From: Heliocybe sulcata
Taxonomy: Eukaryota > Basidiomycota > Agaricomycetes > Gloeophyllales > Gloeophyllaceae
NCBI GenBank assembly: GCA_004369045.1
Contig: ML213519.1
Location: forward strand, 162,150-226,149
Direction: 5' to 3'
Length of the DNA: 64,000 bases
The notes beneath the pieces were generated by a model. It ran no database searches, was not told the DNA's origin, and saw nothing but the letters and a program-made list of their open reading frames with translations. Both the position numbers and the translations under genes were made by a program. Below, piece after piece: positions 24,876-35,681 of this stretch (the first letter of the stretch is position 1; every line of letters begins with the position of its first letter).

Positions 24876-27800
24876 ATGCTCTTTAGTGGTGGATCCATCG
24901 CTGGCACATCCTTCTCCTCGAAGAAGTGGGGAGGCGACGGCGAGCTCGTCCCCATGCCCGACCTGAACTCGCCTGCGGCGCTCGACCTGGCCGAGCAGCG
25001 GGAGAAGAGGACGTCAACGCTGCAATCAACAACGGCTCCGGTCTCCCCCGCCATCTTGGATGCCCTATTACCCCAACCGGCTGTCTCTACGTCTCCGAAT
25101 CGGAAGCAGCGGAAGCGTGCCAGAGTGCACAACAACTTCAGTCTGCAATGGAGCATGCTTAAGAAACGGGTGATGAATGCGTCTGCGCCGTCGACATCGT
25201 CGCTTGTGATGAAATCGACTGAGGAGGAGAGCGAGCATCGGCCGTGGGCGGCGAAGATGGATTCGCTGGATGAGGATGGGGTTGTGGACGAGGTGGTGGT
25301 GGATCGGATGTGGTCGGAGGATATGAAGAGCTCGGTCTCGCCGTCGGATTTTGAGGGGACGCCCGAGAAGAGCACCACTCATCAGCCCGGGACTACCACC
25401 GATCACGAGAGCTTCACGCAGATCGAGGGATTCTGGGCATCTTCAACACCGCTCCTCTTCTTGCGAGGGATGATATGGCCACCCATCGATAGGTTCTTTC
25501 ATCTACGGTTTGATGATGCTCCTATCGAGGAACATTACACGAAGGAGAACTGGTTCGTCAAAAAGGTGAGCTTCCCGGTCCTTGTCGTGTGGCCTCTTAC
25601 ACGTGTCGCTATAGCCGCTTGCGATATGGGCATCTCTGTTCTACGTTCTCAACTGGGTTCTAGCCTGCGGCTTCATTCCTAAACCACTGGTCCTCTCGGA
25701 CAACATCTATTACTTCGGGGTAAGCACACATCACCTTCGCTCAATATCATCGAATAACCATCAGGGTCTATAGATTGCTACTGCCGTCACAATACCGCTC
25801 CCTCCCATGGTCATCTTCGACTGGCCTCGCGACCATAACGTCTTCTACCAGTTATTTCTCTGCTTCTCGACATGGTCATGGTCATGCTATCAGCTGGTTC
25901 AGATGTAGGGCGCAGCGCATTCCTTTGATCTTCACGACGTTGATTTGTCCACAGGTACTGCTGCGGCTTCTACACCAATGGAGAGTCGCACACGTTCTTT
26001 TCTTGTGGGAACAAGGACTTTCTTGCCACATTTTAGTGAGTCCTGCATACCTTGCGCGGGAGTATAGTGTTCATACCAAATACCTTTCTCAAGCTGGTCA
26101 GCTGGGCTGAGTACCATCTCGTTGTTTGGGTTGAAGCAGCATCGGCTGCCACACATGATCGGAGCTATCTGTTGGCTTGTCCTGTGAGTGTTCTCTCCCT
26201 AGTATTTACATGCGCAGCGTTGACTAGATTGAAGTGCTTGCGTACTCATTATCCCTGACCGGCATACATGGACGCGGAGTAAGTGCGATATCTGACTTAT
26301 GGTAGCGTATCTCCTGATCGTTTATACAGATGTCCTCAACCATGTCGTGTACCAGTCTTTCCTGCTCTACGTGCATTATACGCGAGAAAACGTGAGTATC
26401 CCCGACTCTGCGCGTCGTAACCCTTCCCCATTTGTTATGCATTCGCCGCTGTAACACCCTTCACTTTTAACTTTCCTTCTATCTCTGATGACGTCGTTCC
26501 TGCGTTTCTCCGACATTCATTCCGTTATCTGACATCTGACTGAATTGGATATGGAATTTGTTATTGTAGGGCGAGCGGAGGCTGTACATGTTGCGCGACC
26601 AAGTGAAGAAAGCGTGGCGGACGACGCAGAAGGCGCGGATCAATGAGGGGAAGGCGGCCGATTCGAAGCGGCGGTTGACTTCGTGAGTCGCTCCTACGTA
26701 TCGGTATCCAGATACATTGAGATTGACGGCAGTCCTGTGGTGGTATAGATATGTGTTCCATGATACGTATTTTCTACGAAGTTTGCGGCGGGTGGTAGGC
26801 TAATTTGGGATTTGGCGGGTGTACAGGTGCGAGTGCCGCTAAATACGGCTCTGCTCGCGGTCCAGAATATGGAAGCTGCTGGGACGGTACCGAAGAATCA
26901 GCAGATTGAGTTCAAGGCGCTGGAGGGCAGTCTAAGTATGATGTCTAAAGGTGCGTCGTCTATAGACATGTGACAAACTGTGTCCTGACGTCCTATCATC
27001 TTTTAGTGCTCAATGATGTTCTTGACTTGTACGTTCATGCCTTTCGATCATTACAGATTTGATGCAAACGTGGTCGTATCTCCAGCGACCGTATGGACAG
27101 TGGACGGTTTGAATCGGTTTCGAAGCCCTACTCTTTCCATCATGTTATGCGGTCTCTGCTTGTGCCCCTACAACTTGCGACAAACGCACGAAATCTGGAA
27201 TTGGTCACTGAGTTTGATGAGAATATCGATTTAGTACGTGACTATGTACCATGCTGTGTCTGACCTTTCTCACGATAACCACAGGTGTCCCGAAGAGCTG
27301 CGTACCTGGCAATGGGCCACCAGCCAGACGTAGTCGAGAAGCTCGTACAAGAGCATCCTGACGAGGACGGCATCGTGTGCGGCGACGAGACCCGGTTCCG
27401 GCAGATCATCACCAACCTCGCGAGCAACGCTTGCAAGTTCACGCAGTCTGGTGGGAAGCTCAGTGTCAGGACCCAGCTTGTTATGCCCAGCGTCGCGCCT
27501 CCTGCGCATTCGAGCTGCGAGCCACCATGTTCGGAGACGGACTTTACGGATCATACTGATGGGTCGAAGGTCCCGGATTCGGCGGTGTTGGATGTGGAGG
27601 AGGGGTTCGGCGATAAGGTCCTGGGGCACCATGTTCTTTCGGCGACGCATCTGAGCCAGCATAATCTGCACCATGCGCAAGGGAACCCTTTGGAGTGGAT
27701 CGTGGTGCGCATTGAGGTTACGGATACGGGGTGTGGGATCAAGCCGAAGGATATGGCGCATAGCAAGTTGTTCTCGGCGTTTAATCAGACTGAGCAGGGT

Positions 27801-29143
27801 AGGCAGCAAGGTATGTGGTGAGCTAGGAGGAACAGGAGGTGCTGTGACTGATTTGGGCGTTGGTAGGTGGGAAAGGCACTGGTTTGGGCCTTGCGCTCGT
27901 ACGGCAGATTGTGATGCTGAGTCGAGGAAGACTTGGTGTCCGGTCGAAGGTCGGTGAGGGATCTACTTTCTGGGTGGAATTGCGTAAGTCGATCATGGTC
28001 GAGTGGAGAGATGCATGAAGCTCAACTACGTTTGCGTAGCGCTGGGAGTAGGCACGAAGGCGATACAGGGCGCGACTCCCCGGCCGAATTTGGTTGAACG
28101 CTCGGACGAACTGGGTATTCCCTCATTGCTCTCGGATGGTCAACACACATCGGACAAGCCAGAGAAGATTGCGCGGGACAAGCGAACGTCCTCTGCCTTC
28201 ACTACGATCATGGAACAAGGTTCGTTTCCTTCTTTTTGCGAAGTTGTTTATGGTGCCGACATGCCATCGTGTAGGCGGTTTGGTGGAGTTGATCCCCAGC
28301 AAGCCGGGAGAGGCGCCTGTGCTCACTCGGACGATTGGCGACCCGAATACTGGTACAGGGCCTGATAAAGCAACGCCTCGAGAAATGTGGCAACCTCCAC
28401 CTCCTGAGCCTTCGTCTCCTACGGATGCTCCGCGCACGACTGCCCGTCCGTCGCATGTGGACTTGCCCAAACCTCGGCAGTTCACGGCGTACGACTTTGT
28501 CGATCCGGCCGTCTCTTCGTCCTCGACTCTGGCTCCGGGTCAGACGCCTCCATCTGCGAGAACTGATCCATCCACGCCGCCTGAGTTCGAGAGCGGGATA
28601 CCTGTCTTTCGTGGACGACGACCCGTTGACTCGGATGCTTATGAAGCGGCTGCTGACGAGAGTGGGCTGTCGCGTGTCTACGGCCGAGAACGGGGAGGTT
28701 GCGCTGGAAATGATCTTGAACGGTACACGTCCCTCTGCGGAGACGCCTGGCAGTCAGGGATCAGAGCCTGCTGAGAGTTCGGCATCGGGTACTGGGCCAC
28801 AAATAGCCGAGGAGAGTCGGTTCGCAGCCGTGTTCTTGGACAACCAGATGCCTGTGTTGTCTGGTCTTGACACGGTGGCGAAACTACGCGAGGCGGGCAG
28901 ACGTGACTTCGTGGTCGGCGTTACAGGCAATGCGCTTTTGCAGGACCAAGAGGATTATCTGCAGGCTGGCGTGGATTAGTGAGTTGCTGCGATCTTGTGA
29001 TGTGCTCCGGCCACTGACGTTAGTCTAGCGTCTTGACTAAACCTGTTCTTGAGAAGAGCTTACGAAGTATGCTGGCCTTGGCCGACGAACGACGTAAACG
29101 GGCACAACTAGAACATCAGTCCCCGCCACAACCATCCTCTTGA
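24876..29143 (+). CDS. Membrane-bound hybrid histidine kinase (HK + receiver)
   Basis: The gene starts at Met 24876 and ends with TGA 29141-29143. A 220-residue cytosolic N-terminus precedes about six hydrophobic segments (for example LAIWASLFYVLNWVLACGFI, VFYQLFLCFSTWSWSCYQLV, MIGAICWLVLACVLII). A coiled linker leads to the H-box FHEVRVPLNTALLAVQN (phospho-acceptor His near 26760), the N-box NLASNACKFTQSGG, the G1 box VTDTGCGI, the F-box SAFNQTEQ and the G2 box GKGTGLGLALVRQIV. After a Pro/Ser-rich linker a receiver follows with the acidic pocket FVDDDPLTRMLMKRLL, phospho-acceptor Asp in FLDNQMPVLSGLD, and the conserved Lys in LTKPV. Fungal hybrid kinases signal through Ypd1 to Ssk1/Skn7 in stress responses. 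Two oddities: the H-box needs an AT-AC intron (26763-26824), and the receiver lies in a different frame from the linker (near 28600). Confidence 0.85.
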
Positions 29144-30061
29144 TCGTCAAACTGTATTTTCTTGGGTTTTTGGTGGGACTTTCATTGTATTCCCTGCGGT
29201 CATATACCGTCAACTCTCTGCATCGCCATGACCGAACATATCGCATGATCTATCTAATATCGTATTTGTATGTATTATTGAATACGTTCTCGCTCACGCT
29301 CATCCATCTGACGACGATGTTGCCATGTACTAGTAGAATAGGATTTGACTCCCTGCATTCGTATACATCTGTACGCGCAGAAACCGTATGCTCGAGTGGA
29401 TAGGAGCCGAGAGTAATATTAATCAGGCCACAGACGCGCTTGCGGCGCGACAATCCAGTCGGGGCGTGTCGCGACGTGTCAGAGTCATTCACTCGAGCTG
29501 CATCCTGATTCCTTCGATATCTACCGTCGGAGGAAATCGAGGCAAATAATGGAGGTCCCGGCCGCACTCTGTCTTTGATATTTTCCGTGATTCAGAACTC
29601 TGGCGCGAAACAGAGGGAGCTGGCGAAATGGCATTGCCGCCAGACACGAAGAGTTGTGCGCTATCGCTCGATACCGGCGAGTCGCTCTGGCTCAGCCGAC
29701 AGGCTCAAGGTGAGATAATGCCCTTCATTACGGAGCTTCCTGTCGGTGAGCGTTGAGCGCCAGAGCAATAGGCCACGGCGACGGCTTGCGACGATCCTTG
29801 ACTGACGACCATAAGTGGATGATCGATGAATATTGAATGTCCATACGGAACCCATCGGTGGGACCGTATGAATAAGCACAAAGGCGGCGCACGTCAAAAC
29901 TTCTGCGCGTGTATGCTCCGCATTGTGGGTCCTTGCTTGCGTCGTGTATGCAGTGAAGTGCCCACGTGTCTTCAGAGCGCTTTACTGCCTTCATCTCGCT
30001 AGGTCTACTCTCGACAATTATCTTGAACCGAGCGAGTCTTCTATACACGCATTCCCCGAGA
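29144..30061. other. Intergenic, no gene seen
   Basis: The interval between the kinase stop and the first BTB gene has only short frames without domains. The first 300 bases are probably the kinase 3' UTR and terminator, and the last 200 bases the promoter of the BTB gene. Confidence 0.5.
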
Positions 30062-31090
30062 ATGACATCAAAGAAAACGTCCGACTGGCGGCCAACCGGT
30101 ACGTGCTCAATCTGAAAGCTCAGACTCCGCTAGTAGTGTGGCCGAAAATTGTTACTAACCGCGTCCTCAGAGTCGCTGTTCCAAGAAGATCCCACTGCCG
30201 ACGTGGTCCTCCGCTCTAGGGATGGAGTAGACTTCCGCGCGCACATGCATATCCTATCCATTGCCTCCCACTTATTCCGCGACATGTTCAGTCTGGGCAA
30301 AGCCAGCGATCCAGCGCCCGAAAGGAAGGACGTGCTATCGCTCGAGGATCGCGTAGTCCCTATGACTGAGGAGACGGCCGAGGTCGTCGAGAAGCTCTTG
30401 CAGCTTTGTTATCCAGTAGATCAGCCGACATGGGACAATGCAGGGCAGATACACCCCGTCCTCGCCGCCGCCAAGAAGTACCAGATGGAGACAATCGTGA
30501 GGAGGCTCATGAAAGAGCTGATGACGCCGAGGTTTCTCGAGAAGGAGTCGTTGCGAATCTTCGCAATCGCTTGCCATCTGAAGTTGAATGACTCTGCACA
30601 GGTAGCAGCGAGGCATACTCTGTCTCACCCTATACAGATGAAGCACGCCAGGAAGGAGTTGCAATTTATTTCTGGCCTCTCTGTGCTTGGGCTCTTCGAG
30701 TTCCGACAGGAGTGCAGCAAGGCCGCTGCTACGTTGGCCACCGACCCTGGATGCATAGACGTCGTCAGAGGTGAGGGCAACTGGGCCTTGTTCAAATGCT
30801 CGGATACCACATGCCATCCCGTATACCGGTCCCAGGCCTATTCAAGAGAGTGTCCTCAATGGTGGTACACCTACCTGTCCAGCGCCCACGCTGCTCTGAC
30901 AGAGAAACCTTCGGGTACTTCTGCAATGACTGACGAAACACTGAAACCAGCGCTGGAGGAAGCAAGTAGGTGCAACAGGTGCTGTTCGAGCGCGTACTTG
31001 GACTTGGCACGGTTCGGTAGACTACTCGGGGTTATCGTGGAGAGAACAGTCGAAAAGGCGAGTGCAGAGCTTAGCAGTCCGTCCGCCTGA
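30062..31090 (+). CDS. BTB/POZ domain protein, paralogue 1
   Basis: Two exons (30062-30098 and 30171-31090) give 318 aa. The start Met was chosen because MTSKKTSDWRPT plus a phase-1 GTACGT donor joins cleanly to ESLFQEDPTADVVLRSRDGV, the intron having a CTAAC branch site. Residues 15-110 form a BTB fold: DPTADVVLRS, DFRAHMHILSIASHLFRDMF, VPMTEETAEVVEKLLQLCYP. The rest (IHPVLAAAKKYQMETIVRRL, FLEKESLRIFAIACHL) is the alpha-helical extension usual in basidiomycete BTB proteins, ending in a Cys-containing region (CNRCCSSAYLDLARFGRLL). BTB proteins often dimerise and may recruit Cullin-3, but no substrate-binding domain is present. It is a paralogue of the genes at 33562-34644 and 35682-36713 and lies in the opposite orientation. 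Confidence 0.8.
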
Positions 31091-31362
31091 GCTAATCGTC
31101 CTTCCTTAAAACTTACAGATCACGAAAACGTATGACTTCTGTGAGGCCTAGTTACGTGCAGCGGTTGTCAGCGGACATGTCACAAAGTACATGACGAAGA
31201 GCTCACTTACTCTGCCTGCGATCATACATGTACCTGGATGATAAGAAAGCAGAGTTTAGTGTTTGGAATATCAAGGACATCAGCTGTTGCGTCATGCCCA
31301 TGCAGCACCAGATAATGACAAATATTCCGTTGGTAGAGATCCATTTTACGTACAAGTCACCC

Positions 31363-32550
31363 TCATCCCTGGACGATCTTCCACCTCCCCACCATCTGAT
31401 TGCCCCTCATCACTAACAAATCCCTCAACATCTGCAAACTCGCCATCATCACATTCAGCTTACTCCCGGGCACTTCGTGCCACTCGATCGGCACCTCTGC
31501 GACAGGAATCTTTAGCTGCTTCGCCAACAATAAGAGCTCGACATCGAAAATCCAGTTCGTGATGTGCTGCGCGGGGAAGATGGCCCGGGCGGCGGGACGA
31601 TTGAACAGTTTGAAGCCGCATTGGGTGTCGCGGATGTGGCCGACGCCGACGATGCGCAGGACGGTGTGCAGGCCGTACATGAGGACGTTGCGGAGGAGGG
31701 AGCGCTGGACGGGGTGAGGTGGATGGGGAGTGAGCGGTGAGTGAGGTACGGACCTTTACGACAGCTTCTGTCTTTACGAGGTGAGCTCGGCTCCCGACGG
31801 CGATGGCAGGGTCGTCCTCGCTTGGCACGAGCTCGTCCATACTTTTCCATAGCGACTCGAGGTCCTCGAAGCGACTTGCTCCGTCAGCGTCGACCATGAG
31901 CAGCCTCTTCCCGCTCCCATGCAGCATCCCATGACGCACCGCACCGCCCTTTCCCAAGTTTTTTTCCAACTGCACGATCCGGATGTCACTTTGCGGGTAC
32001 TCGTTCACAGCGAGCTTGAGCATCAAGTCCGGTGTGCCATCCGAGGACCCGTCATCGACTATCAGGATCTCGTACGACCGTGATGCCTTGAGTGACTCGA
32101 GGTGCTTGATCGTTGTTGCTAGCATGTCTGGCAAACGCTCTGTCTCGTTGTAGGCTGGGATGACCACGGAGAGATCGACGCGCGCGGGGTCGGTTATTGA
32201 TGGCAGAGGGAGGGGTTTCGAGGGCGAGTACTTTGAGCGGTATCTCCGCTCCCCTTCACGAGTGATTATTGGGGGTGGAGACCATAGTAGTAGGGCTGCG
32301 TAGCACTAGAGCGCATTAGTGGCAGGACAAGTGTAGTTATTATAATTTAGGTCAGAACGAAAGGCGCGTTGCCTACCCTACTTGTCGTCTTCGCCTCAGC
32401 GTACGCACGCGGCGACCCAAAGCTCGAAGAACAAGGATGATCTGGGAACTCATCCCTGAAACGCATATCAAAATTGCGACTCACCAGAGTAAATCCCAGC
32501 ACGAGCACCGAGACTGCGAGATACGCAGCTGAAGACTGATCCACCGCCAT
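31363..32550 (-). CDS. ALG5: Dolichyl-phosphate beta-glucosyltransferase (ALG5)
   Basis: The gene starts at Met 32550 with an N-terminal membrane anchor (AYLAVSVLVLGFTL) and ends just right of 31363. A GT2-family catalytic domain follows: VVIPAYNETERLPDMLATTI, ILIVDDGSSDGTPDLMLKL, KNLGKGGAVRHGMLHGSG, and the metal-binding LLMVDADGASRFEDLESLW. After a 49-nt intron (31705-31753) the C-terminal exon reads DTQCGFKLFNRPAARAIFP, NWIFDVELLLLAKQLKIPV and VPIEWHEVPGSKLN. These are hallmark ALG5 motifs. The enzyme transfers glucose from UDP-Glc to dolichyl phosphate on the cytosolic face of the ER, supplying Dol-P-Glc for N-glycan precursor glucosylation. The 5' exon limits around 32310-32490 are less certain. 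Confidence 0.9.
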
Positions 32551-33561
32551 GGCACCGGGGACGCTCTACGACGTGTCCAGCGCGTTCGGTACGTGCACAC
32601 CGTTCAGCACGTCTATGGGCGAGCTGATTGGAGTAACTGGCTGAAGTGGTGGTCGAACTGAAGGAAGAGTAACATGTTTCAAGAGAAGGATTTGTCGCTG
32701 GGTGCCACGTCGCCACAACTAAACGCGCTCTTACCGAAACTGCCATCACGCCGTCTGCTGGAACTGCTTAAATTGCTACGAACTGGCCACCGAAGTATAT
32801 GGATGCCACTGTACTATCAGAAGTGCGCGCTAAGCGCAGGAGGGAAGCGAAGATCTTGCAAGAGCGCCGAAAATAATATATGCTCGGTGTCGCTGGCTCG
32901 GTGTGCGTATACTGATATGGTGGTTTGTTGCAGGCTGTGGAAGGTTGCAAGTGGCCTCACTCGATCTGGGACTCGTGCAACGTACGGCTGTTCTGGCAGT
33001 AGCCAAGGAGGACGAGTGATCTATCACGTTGAGCATCGATAATCCGGTGCGTCTCCAGATTTGTCCGGGTGGTGGACTTCGATTCTTTAGGCCAGCCATT
33101 CCCTCTCATTTGGTTCATGGATACGATGCAAGTGTATCCCGACTCCTGGCACTAGTAGTGCCCCTCCGGAGGGCCGCATGTGCTCCAGGACTGTCTCAGA
33201 CCTGAAATTTTGAAAGACTGTGCCCAGGCTAAACGGCTTTCTGCTGTCCTATGAATCTCTGCGGTACTTTCCAATGTCATAACCTGCGGTAGAGACATGC
33301 GCGTTAAAGCCATGTTTTATGGCCTAACGATAACTATCTCTGGTTTATTCTTGTCTGCATCCCGAGCACTGAAGCATGTAACACCCATATCACGATGTCT
33401 TTGCGCCCTGTTTGCTAGCCTTGTTCCCGGTTTCTGAACCTGGTATTGGGCGCAATCAGTTTTGCATATAATGTGTGGTAGATGCTTACTGGGAGAGCTT
33501 GTCGATGGCCAGTTTCCGGGGATGACCAACTCATATGCAATTGATCGATACCGGTTCATGG
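32551..33561. other. Intergenic, no gene seen
   Basis: The 1-kb interval between ALG5 and the second BTB gene holds only short frames on both strands (for example 32674-33042 plus) that lack domains and splice partners. I see no repeat or RNA gene. Confidence 0.5.
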
Positions 33562-34644
33562 TCAATTACTGCAGAAGTCGTAAGTCTCGGCGATCTGGGG
33601 CGTCAGCAAGCTGATCGTTAGTTTCGTCACGGCCTCCTTGCTCTTCAGGCTCACCTCCTTGTTTTCTTTATCAACTGCTGCTGCCAGGAGGCCGCTGAAC
33701 CGTGCCAGGTCCCAGTACCCTCGTGCAGCGCAAGTGCTGCACGAGGATGCCGCGGCTAGAGCAGGTTTCAGTACAGATTCTGAGGTCGCCGACACACCGC
33801 AAGGTTTCTTTGTCAGGGCATTGCGAGCATCTTTCAACCACGTGTGTAGCCAGACCGATACGTTGCCATGGTAAGAGGAGTTTGTCCGAGGACAATTCTT
33901 GTTTTCGCATTTAGTCCATACCCAATCTTCGCTGGAGGCGCCCCAGCCTGATGTCTTAGTCGTTTGGACAGCAGCAGCGCTGCAATCTGAGCGATACTCG
34001 AAGAGTTTGTGCAAGGTATACGCGGAGATGACCTGTAACTCTTGTACTGTTGGTTTATTGATCATGGGCTTTCGCAGTGTCCATTCTGCCGCTATCCGTG
34101 CCTCTTCGCCGAGTTTCAGTCGACTTGCGATAACGAATATGCGCAGTGGCTCGTTCTCCAGGAACTTGGCTGTTACCAACTCTTTCCTCAGCAATCTTGT
34201 CGCGGCTTCAACTTGGTATTTGATAGCTGCTGCCAGGACGGGATGGATCTCTGCGGCGTCCCTCCATGACGGCGGGTCGACGGGATAGCAGAGCTGTAAC
34301 AGCTTCTCCACGACCTTGCCATTCTCCTCCGTCATAGGTACAGTGTCGCTGTTGCCAGTGGCCTGCCCCTCTGACTTGCTTGCCGCACCGCCTACTTTGA
34401 AATGCATGTCACGGAATAGTTCGGATGCAAGCGACAGGATGATTTTGTGGGCGCGGAAGTCGAACCCGTCTGTGGAGCGCAGGATAACATCGGCTGTCTC
34501 ATCTTCCTGGAAGAGTCGCTCTGATAGACGATCAATGAAGTCAACGATGATTGGGCTTTGTTTGTGGTACGTACGAGTCAGCTGCCATTGGGGAGCGTCA
34601 TCGACTAGTGGTTCAGGTGAAGCTACTTCGGACGATGCGTCCAT
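33562..34644 (-). CDS. BTB/POZ domain protein, paralogue 2
   Basis: The start is Met 34644 and the stop is at 33562-33564. The frame is open throughout (360 codons), but the two paralogues have an intron exactly after the W-Q/R-x-T motif. Here the same place has a perfect GTACGT...CTATCAG intron (34521-34574, 54 nt, no stop). Splicing gives 342 aa with QLTQRLFQEDETADVILRST matching the paralogues. BTB motifs: DFRAHKIILSLASELFRDMH and VPMTEENGKVVEKLLQLCYP, then IHPVLAAAIKYQVEAATRLL and FLENEPLRIFVIASRLKLGE. The C-terminus ends with a Cys cluster (CSTCAARGYWDLARFSGLLA) and a basic tail. Function is unknown beyond the BTB fold; a possible Cullin-3 adaptor role is inference only. Confidence 0.8.
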   Translation of the reverse strand: MDASSEVASPEPLVDDAPQWQLTRTYHKQSPIIVDFIDRLSERLFQEDETADVILRSTDGFDFRAHKIILSLASELFRDMHFKVGGAASKSEGQATGNSDTVPMTEENGKVVEKLLQLCYPVDPPSWRDAAEIHPVLAAAIKYQVEAATRLLRKELVTAKFLENEPLRIFVIASRLKLGEEARIAAEWTLRKPMINKPTVQELQVISAYTLHKLFEYRSDCSAAAVQTTKTSGWGASSEDWVWTKCENKNCPRTNSSYHGNVSVWLHTWLKDARNALTKKPCGVSATSESVLKPALAAASSCSTCAARGYWDLARFSGLLAAAVDKENKEVSLKSKEAVTKLTISLLTPQIAETYDFCSN

Positions 34645-34979
34645 TCTCGACTACCTGTGTGGAATGAGAGTGAAGCTGGTGGTGTGGTGTCAAGCAAGGA
34701 GAGCGTCTATTGTCCATGGGAGCGTTTTGTGCAAGTATGGTGATTATTTTCACTCTGGGCAATACAGACTGTTCATATTATCAGGACCGGATCTTCATGC
34801 GGTATGCAGTTAGCGTTGTTTGCAACAGAGGATCCCTGGACATTGAGAAGGTATTCTTAGATTCGTTGGATCGTTAGTATATCAAGACTAATACAAATTT
34901 CGTTTATGAGATTGAAGGTCTATTTCCACAGATATTGTTCGGCGAACGCAAAACAAGATTCATGCCAGGAGAGTGTACC
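34645..34979. other. Short intergenic stretch
   Basis: Likely promoter and 5' UTR of the second BTB gene. Nothing else is visible. Confidence 0.4.
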
Positions 34980-35225
34980 TCACTCAGACATGACGAGGGC
35001 TATGACTTCCGCAAACTGTCCTTCGCTACCCGGTACCCATTGCTTGATGCTCGGTGAACTCACGCGACCATGGAGACGTACCTCTGCAAAATCCTCATGC
35101 GTGCACCCTATTATCCTCTGGTAACTGGGGATCTGTCTCGGTCCACAAAGATCATGGATGGTAAACTCGAAGTAGCTGGAGGCCTGACGCTGGCGAAGAT
35201 TTTGCAAGCAAACTACTAATAGCAC
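34980..35225 (-). pseudogene. 3'-end remnant of an F-box/LRR-like gene
   Basis: A short minus-strand frame reads YFEFTIHDLCGPRQIPSYQR, then IIGCTHEDFAEVRLHG and EGQFAEVIALVMSE. It matches the last 60 residues of the F-box-like gene at 37003-38857 (LELIVHDAWGSRQIASLRRL, IGCMHKNLAEVRLHG, EGDFVEIIAQRLGL). No N-terminal F-box or LRR part precedes it; the upstream 400 bases do not align by eye with the intact gene. I read it as the truncated tail of a duplicated copy. Confidence 0.55.
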
Positions 35226-35681
35226 GAGTTACGGATGTATATACACTCTGTCGGCGCACTAGCTGGTTTGGGCCAGACCGTTGCAGAAACAGATCCTCGT
35301 GGTTGATCTGCGTCTGCCAATTTTCTGTTGCATCCCTCATCTCGCAGTTAGCAGGCAAGTTGTCTACCTACCAAGTCTGAACGGCAAATGGGTACTAATC
35401 TCATCGAATCGCAGCATAATTGAGTCCGTGCCCAAGTCCTTTACCTTGCGACCTATATCCCAAGGATTGACTTTGAAGTCCTTGATATCGTATACTCTCG
35501 ACACACTCCGCTACATTGGTTCAACTACGATTTCAATCAGCATACAATCATCGTCAGCGAAGCTTCCCAACGGACTCTCTGTGATATATCCAATTTACGA
35601 CGTCTTGCTCGTGAGTCGTTTTTAGGCTTCACAGAAATCGAAGGTATTCGCTATCTAAATTTTAAAGTTGGCAACATAGAA
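35226..35681. other. Interval with an unassigned coding-like patch
   Basis: On the minus strand at about 35390-35500 the frame reads VYDIKDFKVNPWDIGRKVKD and LGTDSIMLRFDEIS, bounded by stops. On the plus strand a 115-codon frame (35281-35625) overlaps it. Neither matches a family I know. It may be debris of the duplicated neighbour or chance. Confidence 0.3.
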
